From SHVZ01 sp041906305 (lineage in GTDB: Bacteria; Pseudomonadota; Alphaproteobacteria; SHVZ01): 64,000 nucleotides of DNA. The position numbers and the translations under genes are program-made. Below are positions 15,742 to 26,292 of the stretch, one piece after another (positions within the stretch are counted from its first letter, which is position 1; every line of letters starts with the position of its first letter). The notes under the pieces were generated by a model. It did no database searches, was not told the DNA's origin, and worked only from the letters and a program-made list of their open reading frames with translations. The DNA is taken from contig JAYRJL010000004.1 in NCBI GenBank assembly GCA_041906305.1, forward strand, positions 186,001 to 250,000. Reading direction: 5' to 3'.

Positions 15742-17124
15742 ATGCCGTTCACCCTCGCCATCGTCGGCCGGCCGAACGTCGGCAAGTCGACGCTGTTCAA
15801 CCGCCTGACCGGGCGCCGACAGGCGCTGGTCGACGATCGGCCCGGCGTCACGCGCGACCGGCGCGAAGGCAGGACGAAAGTGCGCGGCCGCGAGATCGCG
15901 ATCGTCGACACGCCCGGTTTCGAAGAGGCCAAGGGCGACACCATCGAAGCGAAGATGCGCCGGCAGGCGGAGGAGGCGATCGCAGCCGCCGACGCGGCGG
16001 TGTTCGTGGTCGACGCGCGCTCCGGCGTCACGCCGCTGGATCGAACCTTCGCCGGGCTGCTGAGGCGCGCGAAGCGGCCGGTTCTGCTGGTCGCCAACAA
16101 ATGCGAAGGCAGCCTGCATCAGGCCGGCCTCGCCGAAGCGCATGCGCTCGGCCTCGGAGACCCGCTCGGGATTTCGGCCGAGCACGGTATCGGCATCGAC
16201 GAGCTGTGGGACTGGGTGCTCGGCCGCATGCCGAAGGACGAGACATCGGCCGAGGACGACGGCATCGAGCCGGAGACCGAGGAAGAGGCCGAGATCTCGT
16301 GGGAGACGAAGCCGCTCAAGCTCGCGATCGTCGGTCGTCCCAACGTCGGCAAGTCGACGCTGGTGAACCGGCTGGTCGGCGAGGATCGCCTGCTGACGGG
16401 CCCAGAGCCCGGCATCACCCGCGACGCGATCACGATCCCCTGGCAGTACAAGGGAACCCAGGTCGAGATCGTCGACACCGCGGGCTTGCGCAAGCGACCG
16501 AGGATCGAGGACCGCGTTGAGAAGCTCGCCGCCGGCGACACGATCAACACGATCCGCTACGCCGAGGTCTGCATCCTGGTGCTCGACGGCGACGCGATCT
16601 TCGACAAGCAGGACCTGAACATCGCCCGGCACGTGATCGAGGAGGGCAGGGCGCTCGTCATCGCCGTCAACAAGTGGGACGCGATCGAGGACAAGACGAC
16701 GGCGATCAAGCGTCTCAAGGACCGGCTCGAAGCGTCGCTGCATCAGGCCAAGGGTGTCGCCTGGATCGCGACATCCGGGCTCAAGGGCTCGAACCTCGAC
16801 AAGCTGATGGACGCGGTCCTGGAGGCGCGGGCTCGCTGGAATCGTCGGATCCCGACCTCCCAGCTCAATCGTTGGCTTTCCGAAGCTGTCGAACGCCATA
16901 CGCCGCCGCTTGTCCAGGGGCGTCGGGTCAAGATCCGCTATGCGACCCAGGTCAAGGCGCGGCCACCGACCTTCGCCCTCTGGGTCAACAACATCGAGGC
17001 GCTGCCGGAGTCCTACGAGCGCTATCTGGCAGGCAGCATGCGCGAGGTCTTCGATCTCGAAGGCATTCCGCTCCGGTTCCTGCTCAGGAAGTCCAGGAAT
17101 CCCTACGACGACAAGGAAGACTGA
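15742..17124 (+). CDS. der: Ribosome-assembly GTPase Der (EngA)
   Basis: A 460-residue tandem GTPase. Each G domain starts with GRPNVGKST (about residues 9-17 and 198-206). DTPGFEE and DTAGLRKR are the two G3 motifs, and NKCEG and NKWDA the two G4 motifs. A KH-like C-terminal domain ends in RFLLRKSRNPYDDKED. It is needed for 50S subunit maturation. It sits last in the YfgM-BamB-Der block and is followed after 3 bases by the DUF4406 gene. Confidence 0.97.
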   Translation: MPFTLAIVGRPNVGKSTLFNRLTGRRQALVDDRPGVTRDRREGRTKVRGREIAIVDTPGFEEAKGDTIEAKMRRQAEEAIAAADAAVFVVDARSGVTPLDRTFAGLLRRAKRPVLLVANKCEGSLHQAGLAEAHALGLGDPLGISAEHGIGIDELWDWVLGRMPKDETSAEDDGIEPETEEEAEISWETKPLKLAIVGRPNVGKSTLVNRLVGEDRLLTGPEPGITRDAITIPWQYKGTQVEIVDTAGLRKRPRIEDRVEKLAAGDTINTIRYAEVCILVLDGDAIFDKQDLNIARHVIEEGRALVIAVNKWDAIEDKTTAIKRLKDRLEASLHQAKGVAWIATSGLKGSNLDKLMDAVLEARARWNRRIPTSQLNRWLSEAVERHTPPLVQGRRVKIRYATQVKARPPTFALWVNNIEALPESYERYLAGSMREVFDLEGIPLRFLLRKSRNPYDDKED

Positions 17125-17127
17125 GGC

Positions 17128-17463
17128 ATGTGGATCATGGTCTCCGGTCCCTATCGCGGCGGTGCCAGGACGGAGGCGGAGCGGCAGGCGAACCTGGATG
17201 CCATGAACCGCGCCGCCTACGAGGTCTTTGCCAAGGGCCATGTGCCTGTGATCGGCGTCAACATGGCGCTGCCCATCATCCGCGTGAGGGGCAATGACAG
17301 TTTCGACGAGATCATGATGCCGGTGTCTCTCGCACTGGCGGACCGGTGCGACGCATGCCTGCGCGTCGGCGGCGCCTCGAAAGGGGCCGACGAGGAGGTC
17401 GAGCGCTTCAAAGCCGCGGGCAAGCCCGTCTATCGCCACCTTGACGAGATCGCGAGCCTCTGA
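17128..17463 (+). CDS. DUF4406-like small protein (nucleoside 2-deoxyribosyltransferase fold)
   Basis: A 111-residue protein. The start MVSGPYRGGA, the NLDAMNRAAYEVFAKGHVPVIGV helix, and CDACLRVGGASKGADEEVERF match the DUF4406 / nucleoside deoxyribosyltransferase-like fold that binds nucleotides or nucleosides. No reaction can be assigned. It overlaps the next gene by one base (TGATG), giving strong translational coupling with the LOG-family protein, another nucleotide-monophosphate-acting fold. Confidence 0.75.
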   Translation: MWIMVSGPYRGGARTEAERQANLDAMNRAAYEVFAKGHVPVIGVNMALPIIRVRGNDSFDEIMMPVSLALADRCDACLRVGGASKGADEEVERFKAAGKPVYRHLDEIASL

Positions 17464-18290
17464 TGGCCGACAACACGCGCCAGAAGCAGTCGCCGAGCTA
17501 CCTCCTGCCGGTCGAGGACAAGGACTTCATGCTGCGCGACGAGATGCGCGACATCCGCTTCGCGCTCGAGTACGCCAAGGCCGAGCATCTGCTGCGCGAC
17601 TGGGGAATCCGGTCCACGATCGTGGTCTTCGGCAGCGCCCGCGTTCCGTCGCCCGAGCAGATCGCGGGGGCCGATGCGGCGGCGACGCTCGATGCGCAGA
17701 AGGCGGACGTCGAGCGGATGAAGCGCCATGGTGCGTACTATGAAGCGGCCCGCGAGTTCGGCCGTATCGTCTCCGAGCGCGGCGGCGCACACGCGCCGCA
17801 GAACCGCTGGCGCGACAACGTCGTCGCCACGGGCGGCGGCCCGGGGATCATGGAGGCGGCGAACCGCGGTGCCTTCGAGACCGGCGCGCCGAGCATCGGC
17901 TTCAACATCACCCTGCCGATGGAGCAGGAGCCGAACGCCTACACCACGCCCGAGCTGACGTTCCGCTTCCACTACTTCGGCATGCGGAAGATGCACCTGG
18001 CGATGCGGGCGAACGCGCTCGTGGTCTTTCCAGGCGGTTTCGGCACGCTGGACGAGCTGTTCGAGATCCTGACCCTGGTGCAGACCAGGAAGGCGCCGGC
18101 CATCCCGATCGTGCTCTTCGGTCGCCGCTACTGGCAGCGGATCATCAACTTCGAGGCGCTGATCGAGGAAGACATGATCCGGAGCGAGGACCTGGCGTTG
18201 CTCGAGTTCGCCGATACCGCCGACGACGCCTGGGACGCGCTGGTGAAGCGGGGACTCAAGACGAACCACGCGGCGTCGACCGGCAGGTAG
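17463..18290 (+). CDS. LOG-family (TIGR00730) Rossmann-fold protein
   Basis: A 275-residue protein with the two hallmark motifs of lysine-decarboxylase-like/LOG proteins: GGGPGIMEAANRG (about 121-133) and PGGFGTLDELFEILTLVQT (about 193-211). LOG members hydrolyse nucleoside 5'-monophosphates, including cytokinin ribotides, to free base and ribose phosphate. Lysine decarboxylation is a historic misnomer. It is translationally coupled to the DUF4406 gene by TGATG. A hairpin terminator lies just after the stop. Confidence 0.88.
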   Translation: MADNTRQKQSPSYLLPVEDKDFMLRDEMRDIRFALEYAKAEHLLRDWGIRSTIVVFGSARVPSPEQIAGADAAATLDAQKADVERMKRHGAYYEAAREFGRIVSERGGAHAPQNRWRDNVVATGGGPGIMEAANRGAFETGAPSIGFNITLPMEQEPNAYTTPELTFRFHYFGMRKMHLAMRANALVVFPGGFGTLDELFEILTLVQTRKAPAIPIVLFGRRYWQRIINFEALIEEDMIRSEDLALLEFADTADDAWDALVKRGLKTNHAASTGR

Positions 18291-18294
18291 GAAC

Positions 18295-18317
18295 GGGGCG
18301 GCCTGAAGTGCCGCCCC
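18295..18317. terminator. Hairpin between convergent genes
   Basis: GGGGCGGC (18295-18302) and GCCGCCCC (18310-18317) are perfect complements around a 7-base loop, between the ends of the LOG gene and the minus-strand MCP gene. No long T run, but the position fits a shared terminator. Confidence 0.55.
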
Positions 18318-18323
18318 TCTCGC

Positions 18324-20417
18324 TCAGGCGACCCGGATCTTCTGCAGGAAGTCGGTGACGCGGTTCCGCAGCTGCTCGGCCTGCTTCGCCAGGGCTTCGG
18401 CCGAGTCGTTGACGCCCTTCGCCGACGTGCCGGTCGCCTCAGCCCCTTCGGTCACGCCGGAGAGGTTTTCCGAAACCTCCTTGGTCCGGTGCGCGGCCTG
18501 CTGGGTGTTGCGCGCGATCTCCTGGGTCGCAGCGCCCTGTTCCTCGACCGCGGAGGCGATCGATGTCGCCACCGAGTTGACGTCGCCGATCGTGCCGCCG
18601 ATCCGCTTGATCGCCTCGACCGCGTCGCCCGTGACGTTCTGAATGGCGACGATCTGCGCCGAGATCTCTTCGGTCGCCTTCGCGGTCTGGTTGGCGAGCG
18701 ACTTGACCTCGGACGCCACGACCGCGAAGCCCTTGCCGGCTTCGCCGGCGCGTGCCGCCTCGATCGTCGCGTTCAGCGCCAGCAGGTTCGTCTGGGCGGC
18801 GATGTCGCTGATCAGCTTCACCACCTCGCCGATGCGGCCGGCGGCTTCCGCCAGGCCCTGCACGGTCGCGTCGGTCTGCTTCGTCTCGTCGACGGCGCGT
18901 CCGGCGACGCCGGTCGCGCGCGCCACCTGCTGGCTGATCTCGTGGATCGAGGCGCTCAGCTCCTCGGAAGAGGCGGCGACGGTCTGTACGTTCATTGAGG
19001 CCTCCGACGAAGCGCCGGCGACGACCTGGACCTGGCGGATGCTCTGCTCGGCGGTCCGCGACATGCCTTCCGACGTGGCGCGCATCTCGGCAGAGGCCTG
19101 ATCCAGTGCGGTGAGCGCGTCGCCTACCTGGCCCTCGAACGCGGCGACGTAGCTCTCGATCGTCTTCTGGCGCGTCTCGGCCTGGGCCCGTCGGGTCCGC
19201 TGTTCCTCCTCGATCCGCGCCTTCTCGACGGCGTTCTGCTTGAAGGTGTCGAGCGCGGCGGCGAGCGCACCGATCTCATCGGTGCGGCCGGGGAACGACG
19301 CCTCGGCGGACAGATCGCCGCGGGCGACCTTCAGCATGGCATCCTTCATGACGACGAGCGGACGGATGACGCGGCCATTGACGCCGACGATGGCGCCGAC
19401 CGCCAGCAGGATCGCTACGACCAGAAGGCCGAGGTTGATGGCGAGATCCTGTTGCGCGCCGGACTGCCGGTCCATGGCGTGCTCGGTCGCGGCATCGAGC
19501 GCCCCTTCGGCGACGGAAAGCAGAAGGCCCAGACGACCGATGGTGATCGGCGCCCATTCCGACGCCTTCAGTTCCGGCGTGCTTCCGCTCAGGATCGCGT
19601 CGAGGAGCCGGTCGCGCATCGCCGTGTAGTCGGAAGAGAAGAATCCTTTCCTCGCCGTCTCCATTGCGGCGGCAAGGCTCTTGGGCAGCTCGATCCCGTA
19701 GGCGATGTCCTCGATCGCCGCCCAGCCGGCCTCGCTGCGACCGACAAGGGTCGCGTATTTCTGTCGGGCATCGGCCGGCAGCTTGACGGCTGCGAGACCG
19801 TTCGACACGAGGACGGAGGCGTCGCCGGCCGCGTTTCGCACGATCCAGGCGAACTGCTTCATCGACATCATCTGGTCGACCTCGGCGTCGGCGTGCTTGA
19901 TCGAGGAAGCGAGGCGCGCCCCGATCTTTTCCAGAAGGTCGAGAACCTTGGCGCCTTCCGAGTTGTAGGCCTTGTCGATGCCGGGGCGACGGTCGGCGCG
20001 CGGCTTTCCGATCGCCTCCCACGTCTCGGCCTGGAGGGCGAGCACGGCGTGGGCCGCACGTTCGAGCTCAGGCACCAGCGCGTCGCGGTCGGCGAAGGCG
20101 ATGTGGCCGACCTTGTCCAGCGTCGCCTTGAGCGCCGGCACCTCGACCGCGCGATAGCCTTCGAGAAGCTTGCGCGCATCTTCGTCCGCCGGCGCTTCGG
20201 CCTCCAGTGCGCGCACGGTCGAGGCGCGCTCCGTCCTGAGGCTATGCATCGCCTTGAAGGCCGAGCTCGAGACTTCCGAGACGGCCACGATGCGGCGGGC
20301 GGACGAAAACCGATGCCAGGACTCCCAGGAATCGACGGCGACGAGGGCGACGATGATTCCGGCCGTGAGCGCGATCACCGAATTGAGAAGGGCGCGGGCG
20401 CTGAGACGATCGAGCAT
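18324..20417 (-). CDS. Methyl-accepting chemotaxis protein, large periplasmic helical sensor
   Basis: A 697-residue MCP: TM1 about residues 8-30, a periplasmic region of about 300 residues that looks all-helical (no Cache or classic four-helix signature recognised), TM2 about 325-348 (LGLLVVAILLAVGAIVG), HAMP, and a signalling domain whose conserved hairpin tip (NLLALNATIEAARAGEAGKG) lies near residue 545. The C-terminus has no CheR-tethering pentapeptide. The start at 20417 follows GGAGG by 8 bases; that GGAGG can pair with an upstream CCTCC (see 20425-20438). No che genes are nearby. Confidence 0.92.
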   Translation of the reverse strand: MLDRLSARALLNSVIALTAGIIVALVAVDSWESWHRFSSARRIVAVSEVSSSAFKAMHSLRTERASTVRALEAEAPADEDARKLLEGYRAVEVPALKATLDKVGHIAFADRDALVPELERAAHAVLALQAETWEAIGKPRADRRPGIDKAYNSEGAKVLDLLEKIGARLASSIKHADAEVDQMMSMKQFAWIVRNAAGDASVLVSNGLAAVKLPADARQKYATLVGRSEAGWAAIEDIAYGIELPKSLAAAMETARKGFFSSDYTAMRDRLLDAILSGSTPELKASEWAPITIGRLGLLLSVAEGALDAATEHAMDRQSGAQQDLAINLGLLVVAILLAVGAIVGVNGRVIRPLVVMKDAMLKVARGDLSAEASFPGRTDEIGALAAALDTFKQNAVEKARIEEEQRTRRAQAETRQKTIESYVAAFEGQVGDALTALDQASAEMRATSEGMSRTAEQSIRQVQVVAGASSEASMNVQTVAASSEELSASIHEISQQVARATGVAGRAVDETKQTDATVQGLAEAAGRIGEVVKLISDIAAQTNLLALNATIEAARAGEAGKGFAVVASEVKSLANQTAKATEEISAQIVAIQNVTGDAVEAIKRIGGTIGDVNSVATSIASAVEEQGAATQEIARNTQQAAHRTKEVSENLSGVTEGAEATGTSAKGVNDSAEALAKQAEQLRNRVTDFLQKIRVA

Positions 20418-20424
20418 GGAAGTA

Positions 20425-20438
20425 CCTCCGTTTGGAGG
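20425..20438 (-). promoter_or_regulatory. Hairpin that can sequester the MCP ribosome-binding site
   Basis: On the minus strand CCTCC, a 4-base loop and GGAGG precede the MCP start codon by 8 bases. The GGAGG is the Shine-Dalgarno, so the 5-bp G/C-rich helix could hide it and tune translation. Confidence 0.4.
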
Positions 20439-20559
20439 CACGAATACGCGTCGGTGGCCTAAGACAGCATCATACGAACGGTTGGCCCAGGCAGATCGGG
20501 AGCTTCGGCCGGCCCAGGACCTTGCTGGTCAGGCGCGTCCTCGATCCTCCGACGCGCGG

Positions 20560-21588
20560 CTAAGCCGGCACCTTTTCCTTATGGGCGTCGAGCTTCGCGA
20601 TCAATGCGGCCGCCTTTTCGCGCTTGGCCGGATCCCGGTCGTTCTGCTGGATCCTCAGCAGCGTCCACCGCGCGGTCTCGTCGCCCTTCTCGGCGAGCGC
20701 GAAGGCCTGGGCGTCGCGCTGGTTGAAATAGACCATGTCGTAGTCGACATGCTTCGCTCCGGCCTTCTTCCAGTAGTACTGGAGGCGGTCGGACGACCAG
20801 CCGGCATAGATGTCTTCCCAGGTCAGCGAGGTGACGAAGGGCTGGCAGCTCGCCGGGGTGATCGGATCGGACAGTCGCTGGAAGCGGCAGTCGACCGAGA
20901 GCCGCAGCCGGTTCGACTGGTTGTCGACGCCCTTGTGCACGGTCATGCTGTGGAAAATGACGACATCGCCGGCGGCGAAGTCGCCCGACACCCAGGCACC
21001 TTCGAGCGGATCGACGACCTCGAGCCCGGCGGCGGCGTTCGGGGTGATCCTGAACTCCATCACGCCCTTCTTGTGCGAGCCTTCGGCGACCTGGAGCGGG
21101 CCCATCTCGATCGGGCAGTCGCCGAGCGGCGTCCACATGGTGAAGACCTCGGTCGCGCCTTGGACATAGGGATAGTCCTGGTGCGGCGAGGTGGTGAACT
21201 CGGGGCGCTTGGGGAAGATGGCGCGCGGGATCATGCGCGGCCGCGGAAGCACGGCCTCTCCGAAAAGACGCTCGAACAGGCCGATTACCCTTGGGTGATG
21301 CTGGACCGCGTGCAGCGCCTCCGAGTGATAGAACTTGGCAGCCATGACGAGATAGGCCGGCTCGGGATCGATGGTCGCCGCGGCCGGGTTCGGGATCGCA
21401 TCCTCGATCGGATGGCCGGCGTCGAGCCAGCCGCACTCGGCCGCCACCTGCAATCCTTGGCGCCGGATCGCCTGCACGTCCTCGCGCGGCAACAGGCCGC
21501 GAAGGAAGAGGTAGCCATCGCGCTCGAGGCGCCGCTTCAGCTCGGCGGCATCACCGTGGCAATCGGTCGAATCCAGGAAAGGACGCAT
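20560..21588 (-). CDS. Phytanoyl-CoA dioxygenase (PhyH) family Fe(II)/2-oxoglutarate oxygenase
   Basis: A 342-residue PhyH-family enzyme. The facial triad is visible as H136-x-D138 in SPHQDYPY and a distal His in MTVHKG (about H218), with the 2-oxoglutarate-binding arginine in NRLRLSVDCRF. The substrate cannot be inferred, since PhyH bacterial members hydroxylate lipids, amino acids and phosphonates. The ATG at 21588 is the first before the conserved N-terminus. It lies 50 bases downstream of the amidase on the same strand, so the two may form an operon. Confidence 0.88.
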   Translation of the reverse strand: MRPFLDSTDCHGDAAELKRRLERDGYLFLRGLLPREDVQAIRRQGLQVAAECGWLDAGHPIEDAIPNPAAATIDPEPAYLVMAAKFYHSEALHAVQHHPRVIGLFERLFGEAVLPRPRMIPRAIFPKRPEFTTSPHQDYPYVQGATEVFTMWTPLGDCPIEMGPLQVAEGSHKKGVMEFRITPNAAAGLEVVDPLEGAWVSGDFAAGDVVIFHSMTVHKGVDNQSNRLRLSVDCRFQRLSDPITPASCQPFVTSLTWEDIYAGWSSDRLQYYWKKAGAKHVDYDMVYFNQRDAQAFALAEKGDETARWTLLRIQQNDRDPAKREKAAALIAKLDAHKEKVPA

Positions 21589-21638
21589 GGGGCGGAGCTC
21601 CGGAGTGTCCCTCAAGCAAACGCCCGCGCGCCGATGGT

Positions 21639-23039
21639 TCAAAGGGAAATCGGCGGCTTCCGGTCCGCCCACGGCCGCGCCGCCTCGATCTCGGCGGCGA
21701 GCTTGAGCAGCGTCGACTCGTCGCCGAAGCGGCCGACAAGTTGGATGCCGATCGGCAGCCCGTCCTTCGTCCAGCCGAACGGCACCGAGCAGGCGGGCTG
21801 GCCGGTCGCGTTCCAGGGAAAGGTGAACGCGATGAAGTGGGCGATGCGATCGATCGTGGTTTCCCCGTGCTTCGGCGGTGGCACCGGCACCACCGGCGAG
21901 AGCAGCACGTCGCAGGTCTCGAAGAACGCGCCGATCAGCCGGCCCTGGCGATGCAGCGAGCGGCGCGCGCGCTCGAACGCCTCGGCGCTGAGCCCCTGGC
22001 CCAGGCGGATGAAATCCCAGGTGTCGGGTTCGAGATCGTCCGGCCCCGGCGCTCGCCCGAGGAAGGCGGTGCACTCGACGATGTCGGCCGCCATGTTGCC
22101 GGCGACGACGAGGCTGTGGCCCATCTCAAGCGCCGCGTGGTCGTAGGCCGGGCGGCGCTCGTCGACCTCGTGGCCGAGGCCGGCGAGGAAAGTTGCCGCG
22201 TCCCGCACGGTCGCGGCGACGTCCGGATCGACCGCGTAGCCCTTCGGCGCCGTCCAGGTCGCGGCGATCCTGAGCCGCCGGGGGGGTGTTGCGATCTCCG
22301 CCAGGTACGAGGCGGGCTTTTCCGGCGCGGCATAGGGATCGCCGGGGGCGGGGCCCGCGGTCGCATCCAGCAGCGCCGCAGAATCGCGGACGCTCCGGGT
22401 CAGGGCATGGTTGACCGCATGCCCGTTCCAGAGCTCGCCGAAGGCCGGGCCGACCGGCGTCCGCCCGCGCGTGACCTTGAGGCCGAAGAGGCCGGTGTGG
22501 CTCGCCGGGATCCGGATCGAGCCGCCGCCGTCATTCGCATGAGCGATTGGGGCGATCCTAGCCGCGACCGCCGCGCCGGCGCCGCCGGAGGATCCGCCTG
22601 GCGTGTGGTCCGGATTCCAGGGGCTGCGCGCGATCCCATGGACCTTGGGTTCGGTCGCGACGTTGAGGCCGAACTCGGGCGCGTTGGTTCGGCCGAGCGG
22701 TATCACGCCTGCCTCCCGCCAGCGACGGGCGAGATCGGCGTCCCAGGCCGGAACGTAGTTCATGAAGTAGCGGGATCCCTGCCGGACCGGCAGTCCCTGC
22801 CATTCGAGGCCGAGATCCTTGGCAAGGAAGGGCACCCCGGCGAAAGGACCGCTCAGCGCTTTCCTGGCCCGTGCCCGGGCCATGTCGAAGGCGCGGATCG
22901 GCACGGCGTTCAGCTTCGGATCGAGCGCTTCGATCGCCGAAATTGCAATCTCGACCAGTTCGGAGGCCGTGACCTGCTTCCGGCGGACGAGGTCGGCCAA
23001 GCCGAGTCCGTCCTGCCCTGCATACTCGTCTGGGGTCAT
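21639..23039 (-). CDS. Amidase-signature-family amidohydrolase
   Basis: A 466-residue amidase-signature enzyme with an intact Ser-cisSer-Lys triad: K74 (FLAKDLG), S150 in GGSSGGAGAA and nucleophile S174 in NDGGGSIRIPAS. The C-terminal FPWNATGQPACSVPFGW segment is typical of family members acting on small amides. The GatA-specific context is missing, because no gatB or gatC is present. It lies 63 bases after parE and before the PhyH oxygenase on the same strand. Confidence 0.92.
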   Translation of the reverse strand: MTPDEYAGQDGLGLADLVRRKQVTASELVEIAISAIEALDPKLNAVPIRAFDMARARARKALSGPFAGVPFLAKDLGLEWQGLPVRQGSRYFMNYVPAWDADLARRWREAGVIPLGRTNAPEFGLNVATEPKVHGIARSPWNPDHTPGGSSGGAGAAVAARIAPIAHANDGGGSIRIPASHTGLFGLKVTRGRTPVGPAFGELWNGHAVNHALTRSVRDSAALLDATAGPAPGDPYAAPEKPASYLAEIATPPRRLRIAATWTAPKGYAVDPDVAATVRDAATFLAGLGHEVDERRPAYDHAALEMGHSLVVAGNMAADIVECTAFLGRAPGPDDLEPDTWDFIRLGQGLSAEAFERARRSLHRQGRLIGAFFETCDVLLSPVVPVPPPKHGETTIDRIAHFIAFTFPWNATGQPACSVPFGWTKDGLPIGIQLVGRFGDESTLLKLAAEIEAARPWADRKPPISL

Positions 23040-23102
23040 GGCCAGAGGATGGAGCGCATTCCGACTTGCTTCAACATCAAGGACATGACGCCGATTGCTG
23101 GC

Positions 23103-25082
<1,980 letters not shown>

Positions 25083-25117
25083 AATGCCTCCGGCGAACAC
25101 AAAATCAAGGCGTCCAA

Positions 25118-25528
25118 ATGCCCCAAAAGGCCACCGACCCCCAAGATATTGCTAGACAGCCCAGCGGCCAGCTCGCGATCCGGACCCTCGCCATGCCGGC
25201 CGACACCAACGCCAACGGCGACATCTTCGGTGGCTGGCTGCTTTCCCAGATGGACATCGCCGGCGGCGTCACCGCCTTCCAGAGGGCGAAGGGCAGGGTG
25301 GCCACGGTCGCGCTCGACGCCATGACCTTCCATACCCCGGTCCTGGTCGGCGATATCGTCTGCTGCTACGCCGACATCAAGCGGATCGGACGGACTTCGA
25401 TCACGGTCGGGGTCGAGGCGTGGGCGATCTCCGGAGCGGAAGGCAGCCGGCGGCTGGTGACCGAGGGCACTTTCACCTACGTTGCGATCGGACCGGACAA
25501 ACGGCCGCGTCCGGTGCCGGGGGACTGA
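25118..25528 (+). CDS. Acyl-CoA thioesterase, hot-dog fold (YciA-like)
   Basis: A 136-residue hot-dog protein. NANGDIFGGWLLSQMDIAGG is the YciA/cytosolic acyl-CoA hydrolase signature with the catalytic Asp, followed by VATVALDAMTFHTPVLVGD. YciA-type enzymes hydrolyse a broad range of acyl-CoAs to control CoA pools. Start ATG 25118 gives a short N-terminal tail. It is divergent from parE and is followed after 29 bases by the TauE-like permease. Confidence 0.9.
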   Translation: MPQKATDPQDIARQPSGQLAIRTLAMPADTNANGDIFGGWLLSQMDIAGGVTAFQRAKGRVATVALDAMTFHTPVLVGDIVCCYADIKRIGRTSITVGVEAWAISGAEGSRRLVTEGTFTYVAIGPDKRPRPVPGD

Positions 25529-25557
25529 CTCAGATCTTGGAAAGCTTCATCGACTTG

Positions 25558-26292
25558 ATGGCGGCCGAGGCGGCGCGTCCCGGCTTCGTCTGGGTCGCGC
25601 TCGGCATCCTGGTGACCGGCGTGGTCCGCGGGCTCGTCGGATTCGGCGCCGCGATGATCATGGTGCCGATCCTTTCGGCGGTGATGAACCCGATGATCGC
25701 CGTGCCGCTGCTCACCATCGTCGACGGCCTGGTGACGATGCCGCTGTTCGTCGCCGCGACCCGGGAGTGCCGCTGGCGCGAGATCGTGCCGCTGACCATC
25801 GCCGCGGTCGTGGCGTTGCCGGTCGGCATCGCGGTCCTGGTCCATGTCCCGGCCGAGACGCTCCGGCTCGGCATCTCGATCACGATCCTGATGCTGGTCG
25901 CGGTGATCGCCAGCGGCTGGCGCTATCACGGCCGTCCGTCGCTGCCGCTGACCCTGGTCGTCGGCGCCGCCTCGGGCGGACTCGGCGGCGCCACCGGCAT
26001 GATCGGCCCGCCGGTGATCCTCTTCTGGCTCGGCGGCCAGAACAACGCGGCGCTGGTGCGCGCCAACATCAATGCCTTCTTCGGCCTGATGATCCTCGTG
26101 ACCATCGTCGCCTACTGGATCAGCGGCCTGTTCACGCGCGAGATCATCGCGGTGTCGGTGCTCCTGGCGCCGATCTACGGCATCGCGGTCTGGCTCGGCG
26201 CGCGGGGATTCCGCCACACCTCCGACGTCGTCTATCGCCGCTTCGCCTTCGCGCTGATTACACTGATCGCGATTTCGAGCTTCTTCGTCTAG
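25558..26292 (+). CDS. TauE/SafE-family membrane permease
   Basis: A 244-residue polytopic membrane protein with about seven or eight helices. The family repeats RGLVGFGAAMIMVPIL and GGLGGATGMIGPPVILFWL appear once in each half, with the pseudo-twofold layout of TauE/SafE anion exporters (sulfite, sulfoacetate, organosulfonates). Substrate is unknown. The ATG at 25558 begins right before TM1; a TTG at 25537 is possible. The stop overlaps the convergent GGDEF gene by 4 bases. Confidence 0.85.
   Translation: MAAEAARPGFVWVALGILVTGVVRGLVGFGAAMIMVPILSAVMNPMIAVPLLTIVDGLVTMPLFVAATRECRWREIVPLTIAAVVALPVGIAVLVHVPAETLRLGISITILMLVAVIASGWRYHGRPSLPLTLVVGAASGGLGGATGMIGPPVILFWLGGQNNAALVRANINAFFGLMILVTIVAYWISGLFTREIIAVSVLLAPIYGIAVWLGARGFRHTSDVVYRRFAFALITLIAISSFFV

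Noticed and set aside
17463..18290. Lysine decarboxylase
   Set aside because: The GGGPGIMEAANRG and PGGFGTLDE motifs define the LOG family; no PLP site exists.
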